From NCBI GenBank assembly GCA_954871525.1, contig OX940869.1, positions 28,171,690 through 28,235,689 on the forward strand: a DNA stretch of 64,000 bases, written 5' to 3'. Position numbers and translations under genes: made by a program. The stretch is from Parietaria judaica (taxonomy: Eukaryota; Streptophyta; Magnoliopsida; Rosales; Urticaceae). Below, in pieces: positions 24,109 to 34,215 of this stretch; within the stretch, counting starts at the first letter, position 1, and each line of letters starts with the position of its first letter. The notes under the pieces were generated by a model, which was given only the letters and a program-made list of their open reading frames with translations, did no database searches and was not told the DNA's origin.

Positions 24109-24463
24109 CTGTGGAGTGAAAACGATTGCTTGGACGTTGTATCATTACACCGTAATGGTTGTCAATTAAGGTCTCAAAAATGACCCTTCATTCACATACT
24201 ATTAAATCTGTAATGGTTACAAGTTATTGAAAGCATACATTTAAACGTAACAAATCTCAATCCATTAAACCTATTGAAAGCAAAACATTAAATTATTATG
24301 AAAACTTAAAAAAAAAGCTAAATTCTTAAAAAATAGCAAATTTCAATACCTCCTCCACAAGTCTTAAATTTTTTTATAAATTCTCATGAAATTCCAAATC
24401 TCAATCATTTCTCCATACTTTGCCATGTCACTTGTGAGTTTCTCCTTTTATAAGATATATAGA

Positions 24464-25999
24464 TTAGAAAATTATTACATAATCGACTGGAAATTATTCT
24501 AGTCTTGTGGTTGAGTATCCTAAGCCGTAAGTTGGCCTACGTACGAATATCAATTTTAAAATATTTTGTAATAAAATTACACTTTTAATAATATTATTAT
24601 TTTTTAAAAATCAAATTATACTTATTGGGTCAGTTTTTTGGGCTCTCCATTCCGTGCAGAAGGCCTGGCCGTGAGGCCGCACCAGGATACGTTGCAAAGA
24701 CCCCGCTCGGGAGTGCTACACAAGTACACGTCCCCGGTGACAAAATCCATTGGCCCCCTACCAGACCTCTTGCAGCCGGTTGAGGTAGCTCACTACATAA
24801 GAGTCCCATAGTCGTCCTCGGGTGCCATATGGTTTAAGCTACAATGAAAAAGGAAGAGCTCCTCCCTTCGGGGTAGGCACCCACGCGAAGGACGACCAAA
24901 TCGTCAGAAGAAAAATGAATGAACTGGCTAGGCTTTGTGAGGATGTTGGCCTAACCTAAGCGCTTGAGTGCAGTTCGGAAGACCCGGGACCGACCATGTC
25001 TCCCGACAATGAGGTTGAAGACTTGTCACGCTACGGGGTCATTTTCGTGTATGGTTTTTGCCTCGGGATTCGAATCCCTCTCAATATTAAGGTAAAAACA
25101 TACTTATTTCACTCGTAACAATTTAATTATTCATGCCAACTTATAGGAATTCAATGTTCTTTTTCACAATACGTTGAACTCCTTCAGTTTATCTTATGAT
25201 AAATAAAAATCAATGTCATTGAGCATTTACAATCTCGTTGACGGGTCAATGTAATTTTTTAAAGTGAAACCACAGTTTCAATTCAACACGTAAGCACCTT
25301 GATCATTTCAGTATACTAAGTGAAACAAATAATTTTGGGAAATCACACAAAATTTCTTACCACAAATATCCAACATTTTTCAGTGAATATTTAAGCAATT
25401 TCCTCAACAACAAAAAAAAAAAACCTATTAATCATTTTAAAAATTGCAAATATAGTTTTGAAATCGTAATTTAAATTCAACGTTTCACGCTTTAGTACCT
25501 CGATTAATAATTAATTGAACTAAGTGAACACAATAATTTTCGCTTATACTTAAAAAGCAAATCGTCGTTGCTTTTTCAAACTTTTACTATTTAACAGAAT
25601 ATACATGTAATTCATAACATAAATATTACTATTGAGAGCATATAAACTCAATTATCACATGCATATTGAAATAATCAATAGAACAATGTATATGACATTA
25701 ATATTTTTCATATAAATAACTTCCAAAAATCTTAGCAAAAGCTCTCACGTCACGTTATATATATACTATATAAAATACACAACTCATTATATATGATATA
25801 CCATAAATGCCTTTATGCAATACACAGTATACACTATAAATTTCAATGCAATATTGAACGAAATATATATATATATATATATTTTATCAGTAGAGATATC
25901 TGGAACCTTGTTTTCAAGTAAGAAAAAGTGATATTTTAGACCAAAATTTGATATAATACTTATTTCAAATATAACAATTTCATTACTCATCTCATCTCA
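24464..25999. other. Intergenic, unclassified repeat plus AT-rich DNA
   Basis: About 24610-25090 is a GC-richer block containing tRNA-like words (TTGTGGTTGAGTA near 24516; GGGATTCGAATCCC near 25065) that resemble Pol III A and B boxes. No full SINE or LTR structure can be shown. The remainder is AT-rich with (TA)n runs at about 25865-25885. No gene seen. Confidence 0.4.
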
Positions 26000-26060
26000 T
26001 CTATATAAAACTAAATTTCACTTTCACAAACAGAAAAAGACCAAAATGCCCTGCATTAGT
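26000..26060 (+). mobile_element. Orphan Helitron-like 5' terminus
   Basis: TCTATATAAAACTAAATTTC follows an A and resembles a plus-strand Helitron start. No matching CTAG 3' end was found downstream in the window. It lies about 435 bp upstream of the second DRM2-like start. Confidence 0.35.
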
Positions 26061-26411
26061 TAACCCAACCACGGTTAGCTATTAACATAAACGCTTAAGC
26101 TTCTCTCTCCTCTGCGGATTTTCTGGAAAAATCTCTCTGTGTTTTCGTGCTTAGCTATTATGGAAGATGGTGATTTGCATGTCTCTCTAGCTATACTGTA
26201 CGTGGATCAATCAATGTTGCATATTCTGCTTCTACTTTTTCATTCATATTTGCGAAGAAGATCGTCTGTGTTTTTCCCAGAAAAAAACTTGATCATTTTC
26301 CTCTTCGAGTTCATGATAATGCTTTATTGATTTTCGTATGTATGTGCATGTTATTGTTTTGCTGATTATTTCCGTTTTATTGTTTTGAACAGCTTAGAAC
26401 GCGATTGATTG

Positions 26412-26437
26412 ATGTTTCAGTCGAAGATTTCGAAATG
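26412..26437 (+). promoter_or_regulatory. Possible uORF overlapping the DRM2-like copy 2 start
   Basis: An upstream ATG (26412) in poor context reads eight codons. After splicing of the exon ending 26437 to the exon starting 26531, it meets a TGA that overlaps the main ATG as ATGA. The stop exists only in the spliced transcript. Copy 1 has no such upstream ATG in the equivalent exon. This could lower or re-time translation of copy 2. Confidence 0.5.
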
Positions 26438-29400
26438 GTACTTTCTGCTCCTTAATTTGATTTGTCTGCCATGGAACCCAGTTTGTGAAAGATTTAGAAA
26501 CCCGAATTTGAGCTCCTATTAACATTTTAGAAGTCTATTCAGGACGGGGACAGCATCGACTGGGATTCCGAAGACGAACGGGAAATCGACAACATCGCTT
26601 TATCGTGTTCTGCCGTCGCTATTCCTGGATACGGGCCCGGAGAGGTATGTGATTCGCAAAGTCTTGGGCTCGACGGGGTTGATTGAACATGAATTTATGT
26701 AATTTAAATGCTATATATGTCGTCATTTCGATTATGTGGCAGCTGGTCATTTTGTATGTGAATTGAAGTAATGTAAATATTTATGGTCTTAGGCGAGTTC
26801 TTCTGGCTCGAAGATCATTGATCGTTTCGTAGGAATGGGATTTTCTGAGAGGCTGGTGGTTAAAGTGATTCGCGAACAGGGTAAGGTTCCATCTCGGTTC
26901 ATAAGATGGCGCTGTTCGGTTTATTAATCTATTTCGTTTGATAACCAGGAGAAGATAATGAAGAGGTTGTTTTGGAGACGCTGCTCACATATTCGGTTAG
27001 TGAAATTCACGACCAATCCTTTAAACAATCAATATCGGATTCCTTGATACTTGTTGCTGTCAAATCCGATATAGTGTACAGAATTTGCACATTTCAAAAT
27101 ATAAATTCTTCCCTAGCCTTGGGATTGATCACTGGCATTGAGTTGCAGACTCTGGAGAAATCTCCCGATGAACCGGCTCCAAAATCATCTCCTGAAGAAC
27201 ATGTTCCAGAATCCTCACCCAAGGAACAAAACATTGAGTCCGATGACTTCTCATCGGATTATGAAGGCAGTCTTTTCAGCGGTTTCTCGGATAGTGATAG
27301 TTTCTCGGAAAATGAGGTGGCGAAAACTTTCTTCACTTTTCTATAAATTGGTGATTCAGATTTTATATTTAGGGACGTAACATGTCTGCAGGATCAGGAA
27401 GCGATACATCCTAAAGTTACGACTTTGGTGGATATGGGGTACACAAAGGCTGAAGCTTCTACTGCTGTCGAAAGATGCGGTGCGCTCTCTTTCCGTGCAC
27501 ATTACATTGGCTCATCTTTTTTAATGTATTCATACTAGTCTGGATCATTGGTTTTAAGATTGTCGGCTTCGCCTCTCGACTTGAAGAAATGATAATTGTT
27601 CCACCGCGGTTTTAAGATGTGCATTTGATTTATATCACTCTTCTCTGGCTTTTCTCAGTTTAACATTGCTAAAGGATACATATAGATGCATGATAGTATA
27701 TTGCTTCTGAAATATAATATCTTTAATCTTTAGTAATGTAAGATGATATAAAATTTGTCAATCTGCAACTTCTGTTAATTCATTTAGGCACAATCTGAAT
27801 CTGTTTTTTTTTCTTTTTCCTCATCTCTGACTCCACTGCTCGTAAATTTTGCAGGTACCGAATCCTCGATTGAAGAGTTGACAGATTCCATATTTGCCTA
27901 TCAGACGATGAAAGAGAGTGATGCACAATACCCGCTTGAAGTACATGTACTATTCTGCGTTTTAACTTTCTTCCGCACATCATAATCGTATTAATCGTTA
28001 TGTGAGCTCACACGAGCTCTCAAATTTTCTACCTATTTCATTTCTCTTTTATAAACTCTAACCCCTTTCTTTCACATGTGATTTTCCAAACCATGATTAT
28101 CATGAACTCACATGAGTTTTCTAGAATTTCCTACCGATTTTATTTCGCTACCTTAAGCCGTTTCTCTCACACGTTGTATCGTACCACGATTCTATGAGCT
28201 CACATGAGCTATCTAGATTTCCTTCCTAATTTTTCTACCCAAGACCCTTTGCCTCGTACATGATTTTCTTAACGAGTGTATAAGCTCGCAAGAGCATTCT
28301 TGGATTTGCCACCTATTTCATTCTCTACCCTAGACCCTAACATATTTCTCTTACACCCATGAAATTCACAAATTCATACGAGTGGATTTTCCTACACACT
28401 GCAGCTATTGTTTACGTCATTTTGTTTAAATTTCACAGCCTAAGCCCGAGTCGAGGAAACGGAGATGCGACTGGGACTTGCATAAAAAGAAAAAGCAGAG
28501 AAATTCCGCTAGGAGGAATCTGACCGAAGACGATGAGACTATCCGTCTTCCGCAACCCATGATCGGGGTTCCTTTTGACGCCTTCGAAACGGTTGGAAGA
28601 ACCATCCCAGAGGCCGCCCAGGGCCCTCCATACTTTTACTACGAGAACGTAGCACATGCTCCTAAAGGCGTTTGGAGCACTATATCGCGCTTTTTATACG
28701 ATATACAACCTGAATTTGTGGATTCGAAATATTTTTGCGCTGCCAATAGAAAACGAGGCTACGTTCACAATCTCCCGATCGAGAACAGATTCCCTCTTCT
28801 TCCAGTCCCTCCACTCACAATCAATGAAGCTTTGCCAATGACAAGAAGATGGTGGCCTTCGTGGGATCCTCGAACAAAACTTAATTGCTTACAAACTGCC
28901 ATAGCATGTTCAAAACTAACAGAAAAAATAAGGAAGGCCCTTGAACATTGTGGTGGCGAACCGCCTTTGAGAATTCAAAGGTATGTTCTCGAGGAATGTC
29001 GGAGGTGGAATTTGGTGTGGGTTGGAAAGAACAAGCTCGCACCGCTTGAGCCCGATGAAGTGGAGTTGATTCTAGGGTTTCCGAAGAACCACACTCGAGG
29101 CGGAGGAATGAGCAGAACTGAACGATATAAGTCGCTCGGTAACTCTTTTCAGGTTAGTCAATTATCTTCTTGACTAATGCCGGTAATTTGCACTGATATA
29201 ATTGTTTTCTGAACCTGAGTTGAGGATCTCGCTAACGAGCATTCCTTAGATTACCCAACGTCATTCCAATTGTTAAGTAAATTCATTGATGATGAATTAG
29301 ACCCAATTATTGCTAGGTCCAGCTATTACATTCAATACATTAATTGCATATTTTATTGACAGAAATTATATAAAATGCTATCCAAAACGCAGCTCGACAC

Positions 29401-29824
29401 GGTGGCATACCATCTCTCGGTCTTGAAAGAGATGTATCCGAATGGAATCAACATCCTATCTCTGTTCACGGGAATCGGCGGAGCTGAGGTGGCGCTCCAT
29501 CGGCTCGGGATTCGCTTGAATAATGTGGTCTCGGTGGAGATCTCGGAAGTGAACAGAAACACCGTTCGATGCTGGTGGGAGCAGACCAATCAGACGGGGA
29601 ATCTCTACGACCTCGAAGATATTCAACAGTTGGACAGCGAAAAATTAGAAAGCTTGATGAGCAAATTCGGCGGTTTTGATTTTGTGATTGGAGGAAGTCC
29701 ATGCAACAATTTGGCAGGAGGTAATAGGGTTCACCGGGTCGGCCTAGAGGGAAAGGAGTCTGCACTATTTTTTGACTTTTCCCGGATTCTTGACACTGTC
29801 AGGGATATAATGGCCAATATGTAA
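26435..29824 (+). CDS. DRM2: DRM2-like de novo DNA (cytosine-5) methyltransferase, copy 2
   Basis: Paralogue of the gene at 17161-20843, with identical exon order and phases. Exons: 26435-26437, 26531-26644, 26793-26880, 26949-26995, 27149-27316, 27392-27479, 27855-27946, 28439-29152, 29393-29824, giving 581 aa without any stop or frameshift. Two UBA domains (about 46-84 and 145-187), an acidic linker with three SSPEE-type units, and a rearranged methyltransferase domain with LFTGIGG (462-468) and GGSPCNNLAGG with catalytic Cys542. Compared with copy 1 it lacks two residues in the segment entering the catalytic domain (MIGVPF versus MIGYGVPF), one 9-aa repeat and four N-terminal codons. Splice sites of this copy are cleaner at exon 2 (CATTTTAG). 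The leader may carry an ATGA-overlapping uORF. The 3' end of the gene is repeated downstream. It is likely active in RNA-directed DNA methylation unless promoter changes silence it. Confidence 0.94.
27990..28400 (+). repeat. Intronic minisatellite in DRM2-like copy 2
   Basis: Four to five decayed units of about 90-100 bp, each with a GAGCTCACATGAGCT-like word followed by TCTAGATTTCC, expand this intron to 492 bp. The corresponding intron of copy 1 (19156-19286) is 131 bp and has one unit (AATTCACACGAGCTTTCTAG). Confidence 0.75.
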
Positions 29825-30168
29825 ATTGTAAAGTTGATAGGTGCTGATAGATTTTTTTTGGTTTTTTTTAGTCTGAGGGCATGGCATAGGGTTCATAGGG
29901 TCGGTCTCGACCGAAAGGAGTCTGTGGCTTTGGGCAATTTTTTTTACTTTTCCCCTGGATTTTTGACACTGGCATGGCAGGGGTATAGCGGCCAATATGT
30001 AAAATTGTAAAGTTGGTAGATGCTGATAGTTTTTTTTTTTTTAGGACTAGCAAAGGGTTCGAAAGGAGTTTGCGCTATATTTTGACTTTCCCCCCCGGAT
30101 TCTTGACACTGTCAGGGGCATAACGGCCAATATGTAAACTGTAAAGTTGTTAGATGCTGGAAGATCTT
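29721..30168 (+). repeat. Triplicated 3' end of DRM2-like copy 2
   Basis: The last ~100 coding bases plus the start of the 3' UTR (29721-29860) recur at about 29876-30042 and 30043-30168. Each unit keeps the words GAAAGGAGT, TTGACACTG and GCCAATATGTAAA. The two extra units have small indels and no longer encode the frame. They lie downstream of the true stop and would be in the 3' UTR. Confidence 0.85.
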
Positions 30169-31700
30169 TTTCTTCTTCTGATGACTGACTAACAAATTTT
30201 CTGGATTCCTCCGTGAATGGCCGATGAAGTTCGGGAGGAAATTGATTAAGTATTGTAAAGTATGTTAGTTATTTAGATTAATTAGATCTTCTTTTACTTT
30301 GAGTGGTCTAAGATGGATTTTAGAAGAATGAAACCGAACTGTTATTGTAACGACTGGTCATTGAGCAGATATATTGGAGCGTCCGAGAGCCATGGCCGGT
30401 TCTAGTTTTATGTGGCTTAAAAAGACCTTTCTCAAAAGTATTTAATTAAGATTCAATATAAAGTATTAATAATCAAACTAAATATATGAAGCTTTGTACA
30501 ATAGAAAAGTAATAATAATGTACTCATTTAAATATAACGTGTTAATTTTTTCATGCAAAAATACTATCAAATAGTAATTTTTTTTAGCTGAAAGTTAGGC
30601 CAAAGACCCCTGCCTTAGTCGTTGTCACAGGGTTAATTTTTCTATTAACTTTTTTAAACGAAATTCCCTATGCGGCGTTGAATTCCCCTGAATCTGACCA
30701 GCCTTAACAACAGAAGCCTTTCTTCAATTGGATTCACTCACTCTCACCGAATTATAATCTCTCTCGAACACAATCGCATACGGGGGCACACCCCAACCTT
30801 AAACTTTATTAATATTCAAAAGGATTACAGACTCTTCTGACTTGGCACCTTAACTCGTGCACTGCCCGTACTCGAATCTATAAGACTCTAGACTAATCTC
30901 TAAACGAATGAGAAGTGTGGAATGAATGAATGAATAAGTAACTCGGCCAACATGGCTCTATAAATAGGCAAGGCTAACAAAATCCTAATCCTAGTCGAAA
31001 TCTAACTCTAAGGGCGAATCTGGCTGATATCCTATCTTGAAGTCGTTATCCATCTTCAAGCTTTATCCACGTGCGCATATCTTGAAGATATTCCCCAATC
31101 TTCTCGAATCTTCTTGCGTGCGTCTTCCTTGGTCTGCAAGTTTCCCTAGCGCGGGTCTTCCTTGGCAGCAAGCATCGCGCGTCTTGCTTGAGTCGCCAGT
31201 CGCTTGGTGCGCGCGGGTTACTTGCGCCCCACGCTGCTTGGGTGATGCGTGCGGGTGCTGTCTGGCGCGCGTGTGGGCGCTGTCTGGCACCCCCGGACAC
31301 GTTGTTTGTGCGTTGCGCGCGTGTGCGCTGCCTGTGCACTCCGTGTGCTATCCAGCGTACCCTTTGCATCATCTAGTGTTCCATTTCTTTGGCCCACGGG
31401 CCTCCCCTTTCTTTCAGAGTTCTTCCCTTGATTTCTCTTCCTATCCCGTGCGCACACCTGGGCCCCTCCCGTGACTTCCATCCGTTAAGTCACTTGCGTA
31501 AACTCCCGCAAGTGTGCTTGGCCCACCTGATTTTTGCTTGGCCCACCAAGACTTCTTCGGGCGCTTTCAACTACCTGTCTCGCGCCCGGGAGGCTAACCG
31601 GGCCTCCCGCCCGTACGCCCTTGTGCACGGCCCCCCTTGTCAGGCTAAGGGGGTGGGACAATCGCCTTACCTCCAAACCGGTCTTGCTGAAAGACGTTCA
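30169..31700. mobile_element. 3' flank of copy 2 interrupted by an LTR-like insertion (minus)
   Basis: 30169-30360 still matches the copy-1 3' flank. From roughly 30390 to 31700 the sequence is foreign. On the minus strand it shows a TATA-like CTATTTATAGAG, a GC-rich upstream part, and an AATAAAGTTT polyadenylation-like word, like an LTR. The right edge GTTCA (31700) abuts sequence again homologous to the copy-1 flank. Overlapping GC-rich open frames at 31.04-31.74 kb are artefacts of base composition. Confidence 0.5.
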
Positions 31701-32333
31701 TGTAGGCTTCAGTTTTTTCAGGTCATAATTTTTAACTGAGGTGGTGGTATTGGGTGTACAATGTATCCAGTCGAGGGTCTCGGTGAGGCCTATGTTGCGA
31801 CGCTATCGTGCCAAAAAAGTTGTGGACGCGTAGTGTTTGTAATTTCAAAATAATTTGCTCATTATACGTTTAAAGCAGCGAATCACTGTCATTTCGACGT
31901 TGAAACGTGGATATGTAACTTTCCGATCTTAAATGTCTGCAAATAAATGGATGGAAAAAATCTTTTGTGTAAGAAATTTTAAATTACCTAGGAAAAAATC
32001 TAAGAACCTCATCACTTCAAATTTTACAAAAAAACCCAATTTATATAAATTTAAAAACATCAAAATCCCGTAAAAAACCCACACACAAAAATATAGAAAT
32101 GCCAAACAAAAAATCCTTATTTGAATTGGATCTGTTATTTATTAAAAATCCTATAAAAATCCAAATTTTTAATTATATTCATTTATAATATATATGCTTG
32201 ATATTAAAATTAACTATTATTATTTTAAATTTTTAAATTGATATACTCATAAAATTGAATCGATCAATATTGAAATCTTAGGAAAACTCAATTAGTGTAT
32301 TCTCATATCTATTTATGTAAAACCAGGGGCGGA
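31701..32333. other. Intergenic; end of duplicated block then AT-rich DNA
   Basis: 31701-31765 matches 21190-21250 downstream of copy 1 (GGTCATAATTTT and following), marking the outer limit of the duplication that I can see. The remainder is AT-rich with no gene. Confidence 0.5.
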
Positions 32334-32675
32334 CCCAAGATTCGAAGTTAGGGGTGACGAATTATAGATATAATAAATTATATATCGTTATATTTTTAAT
32401 TTTACTTTTACAAAGTAGCAAACGAAGCTAATATTTAATTATGACTCTTAAATTTTATAGTAATTTTTTTTATTATTAAATATCGAGTAAAAAGATAAAG
32501 TTATTTCATCTTAGCGATTTCATAATTAATTTTAGGTTTCAAATATTGTTAATTATATTAATCAAATTAGGTATCAAGTAAATATATAAAAAAAACTAAA
32601 TAAATAAATAAATAAAAAATAGACAAAAGTTTGTTGCATATGTACATTAATTTCTCTAATACCTTTATTCATAAG

Positions 32676-32718
<43 letters not shown>

Positions 32719-33362
32719 AATGGCTCTTCATAGCCAAATTGAAACGTTTGATTAGTCAAATAGGCAACTTTTCATTTTTCTTTGCAAAATAGCCAAATTG
32801 ATGAGGTGGCTATTTAATAACATATTTTATACCTATAATACCCTTTTAACATATTAACGTGTATTAACAAAGTTAATTTTTCTTAAACATTTACTCGTGT
32901 TTACAGAAAAATCCATATTAACGTGTATTAACTGAGTTAATTTGTTTAAAAATAAAAAACCGTGATTAAAATTTTAACAAAAAATTAATTTATTTTTAAA
33001 CAAATTAACACGTTAATACAATGGTAATACGGTCTTTCGTGATTTATTAATGTGGTTGATTGGCTATTTGGCAATATTAATCAAAAGGTTGGCTATTTTG
33101 CAAAATAGTTTTTCTAGTTTGGCTATATGGCTATAGAGCCCGGGTAGTGGCATGGATCGATCTTTGACATTGGGTAAAAATGCGTGAAATGATTCATGTT
33201 TAAAACTGTTTAGCCAGAGTGACTGTTGTGATAATAATGGACATAAATAATGTAATTTGAGAGTTCAAATTAATTTACAGACCTAATACGTAATTTTTTT
33301 AGCCGGTTGATCCGGGGGTGACATTAGCCAGCCCTAAACGTGGCTGGGTCCACCCACCCCTG
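32334..33362. mobile_element. hAT-like non-autonomous element, nested host
   Basis: Inverted ends CAGGGGCGGACCCA (left) and TGGGTCCACCCACCCCTG (right) are flanked by near-identical 8-mers tgtaaaac (32326-32333) and tgtaaaat (33363-33370). An 8-bp duplication is the hAT hallmark. The interior lacks a transposase and has been invaded by a MITE at 32715-33139. Confidence 0.7.
32715..33139 (+). mobile_element. MITE of the AGCCAAATAGCC family, copy b
   Basis: Both ends carry TAGCCAAA words (left GGCTCTTCATAGCCAAA, right TTTGGCTATATGGCTATAGA). It is the inverted counterpart of copy a at 16171-16647 and is fuller than copy c. It sits beside a (TA)n run inside the hAT-like element. A clean target duplication could not be seen. 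Confidence 0.7.
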
Positions 33363-33370
33363 TGTAAAAT

Positions 33371-34202
33371 GTAGAGGGCGATTTTCACCGCCCTGTTCCA
33401 GTCACAAAAATAATCACAAAGAACAAGTTAACAGCAATGATCAGTGAATATCTTTGATTTATTATATTTCCGACAAGAGCTCGGTTCTCTTTCGTTGAAT
33501 AGCTGGACAGTTGAAGGATCGAGTACTCTATTTATTAAGCCTTTTTCTTCTGATATTTTTCCTTCTCTATTTCTGGTTTCTTTCTCTTTTTTCCGAACCC
33601 TTACAAACGAGGCTTCACTTGCCTTTTATAGAGCTTACATTATGCCTTCTCCCATATTTCCCGCCCTTTTCTCTCTTTAATCATTAGCTTTCCTGGAGTG
33701 ATTTGAGAGAAGCGTGGTTAGCCCATGCTTTACGTCACTTCCGAGCAGACAACCATAATGGGTAGGTGGGCTTCATTAAATGCACATCTCGTCAGCCGTC
33801 ATTCGGCCCTGCACGCTTCGTCACTGATGCCTCTCGTCGAGTGAGTAGGTGGGCTTCATTAAATGCACGTCTCGTCAGCCGTCATTCGGCCCTGCATGTT
33901 TCATCATGACGCTTTCAGACTTCATCGAGGGTTGCTCTTAGACTTCATCGAGGGTTGCTCTTAGACTTCCTCGAGGGTTGAACCTCCTCGAGGATACTCC
34001 TTGGTTGACCATCGGTCGACGAACTTCCTAACTCTCTTCTTGTGTCGTTTATGGACAAAACGACACGAGTTGTGTTGAGGATGGATTTGACCAAATCCGA
34101 CCTTAACATAAAACATTGCTGCAAAATAAATAACTTTAAAAAAAAAAAACTTACTTGAAAATAAATAACTTCCGTACACAAAAGTTCGAATTTCACCCTA
34201 CT
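33371..34202 (-). repeat. LTR-like fragment with internal tandem repeats
   Basis: A minus-strand promoter-like AATAAATAGAGTACTCGATC (around 33520-33540) suggests LTR sequence. About 33760-33900 holds a directly repeated ~80-bp unit containing GTAGGTGGGCTTCATTAAAT and TCGTCAGCCGTCATTCGGCC. About 33915-33980 has three copies of AGACTTCATCGAGGGTTG-like 24-mers. No coding region. Confidence 0.5.
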
Positions 34203-34215
34203 TACTCACGCATAG

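Larger units (their letters stand above)
21806..24463 (-). mobile_element. Non-autonomous Helitron candidate between the DRM2 paralogues
   Basis: Read on the minus strand, the element starts TCTATATATCTTATAAAAGG (at 24463) after an A and ends CTAG (21806-21809) before a T, the expected A|T target. The sequence before CTAG (GTGCGGTGCCAATCCA) resembles the 3' end of the Helitron at 5419 (GCGCGGTGCCAGTACA), although the hairpin is degraded. It contains a tandem 388-bp duplication, a C20 tract, a truncated MITE and a possible captured gene fragment. No Rep/helicase is seen. Confidence 0.6.

Noticed and set aside
25060..25090. A tRNA gene at the GGGATTCGAATCCC word
   Set aside because: No cloverleaf with acceptor, D and anticodon arms can be drawn at the right spacing; at most a Pol III box remnant.
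31037..31739. Several overlapping GC-rich open frames on both strands
   Set aside because: They have no domains, are rich in Cys/Arg/Ala from base composition, overlap in many frames, and lie within an LTR-like insertion.
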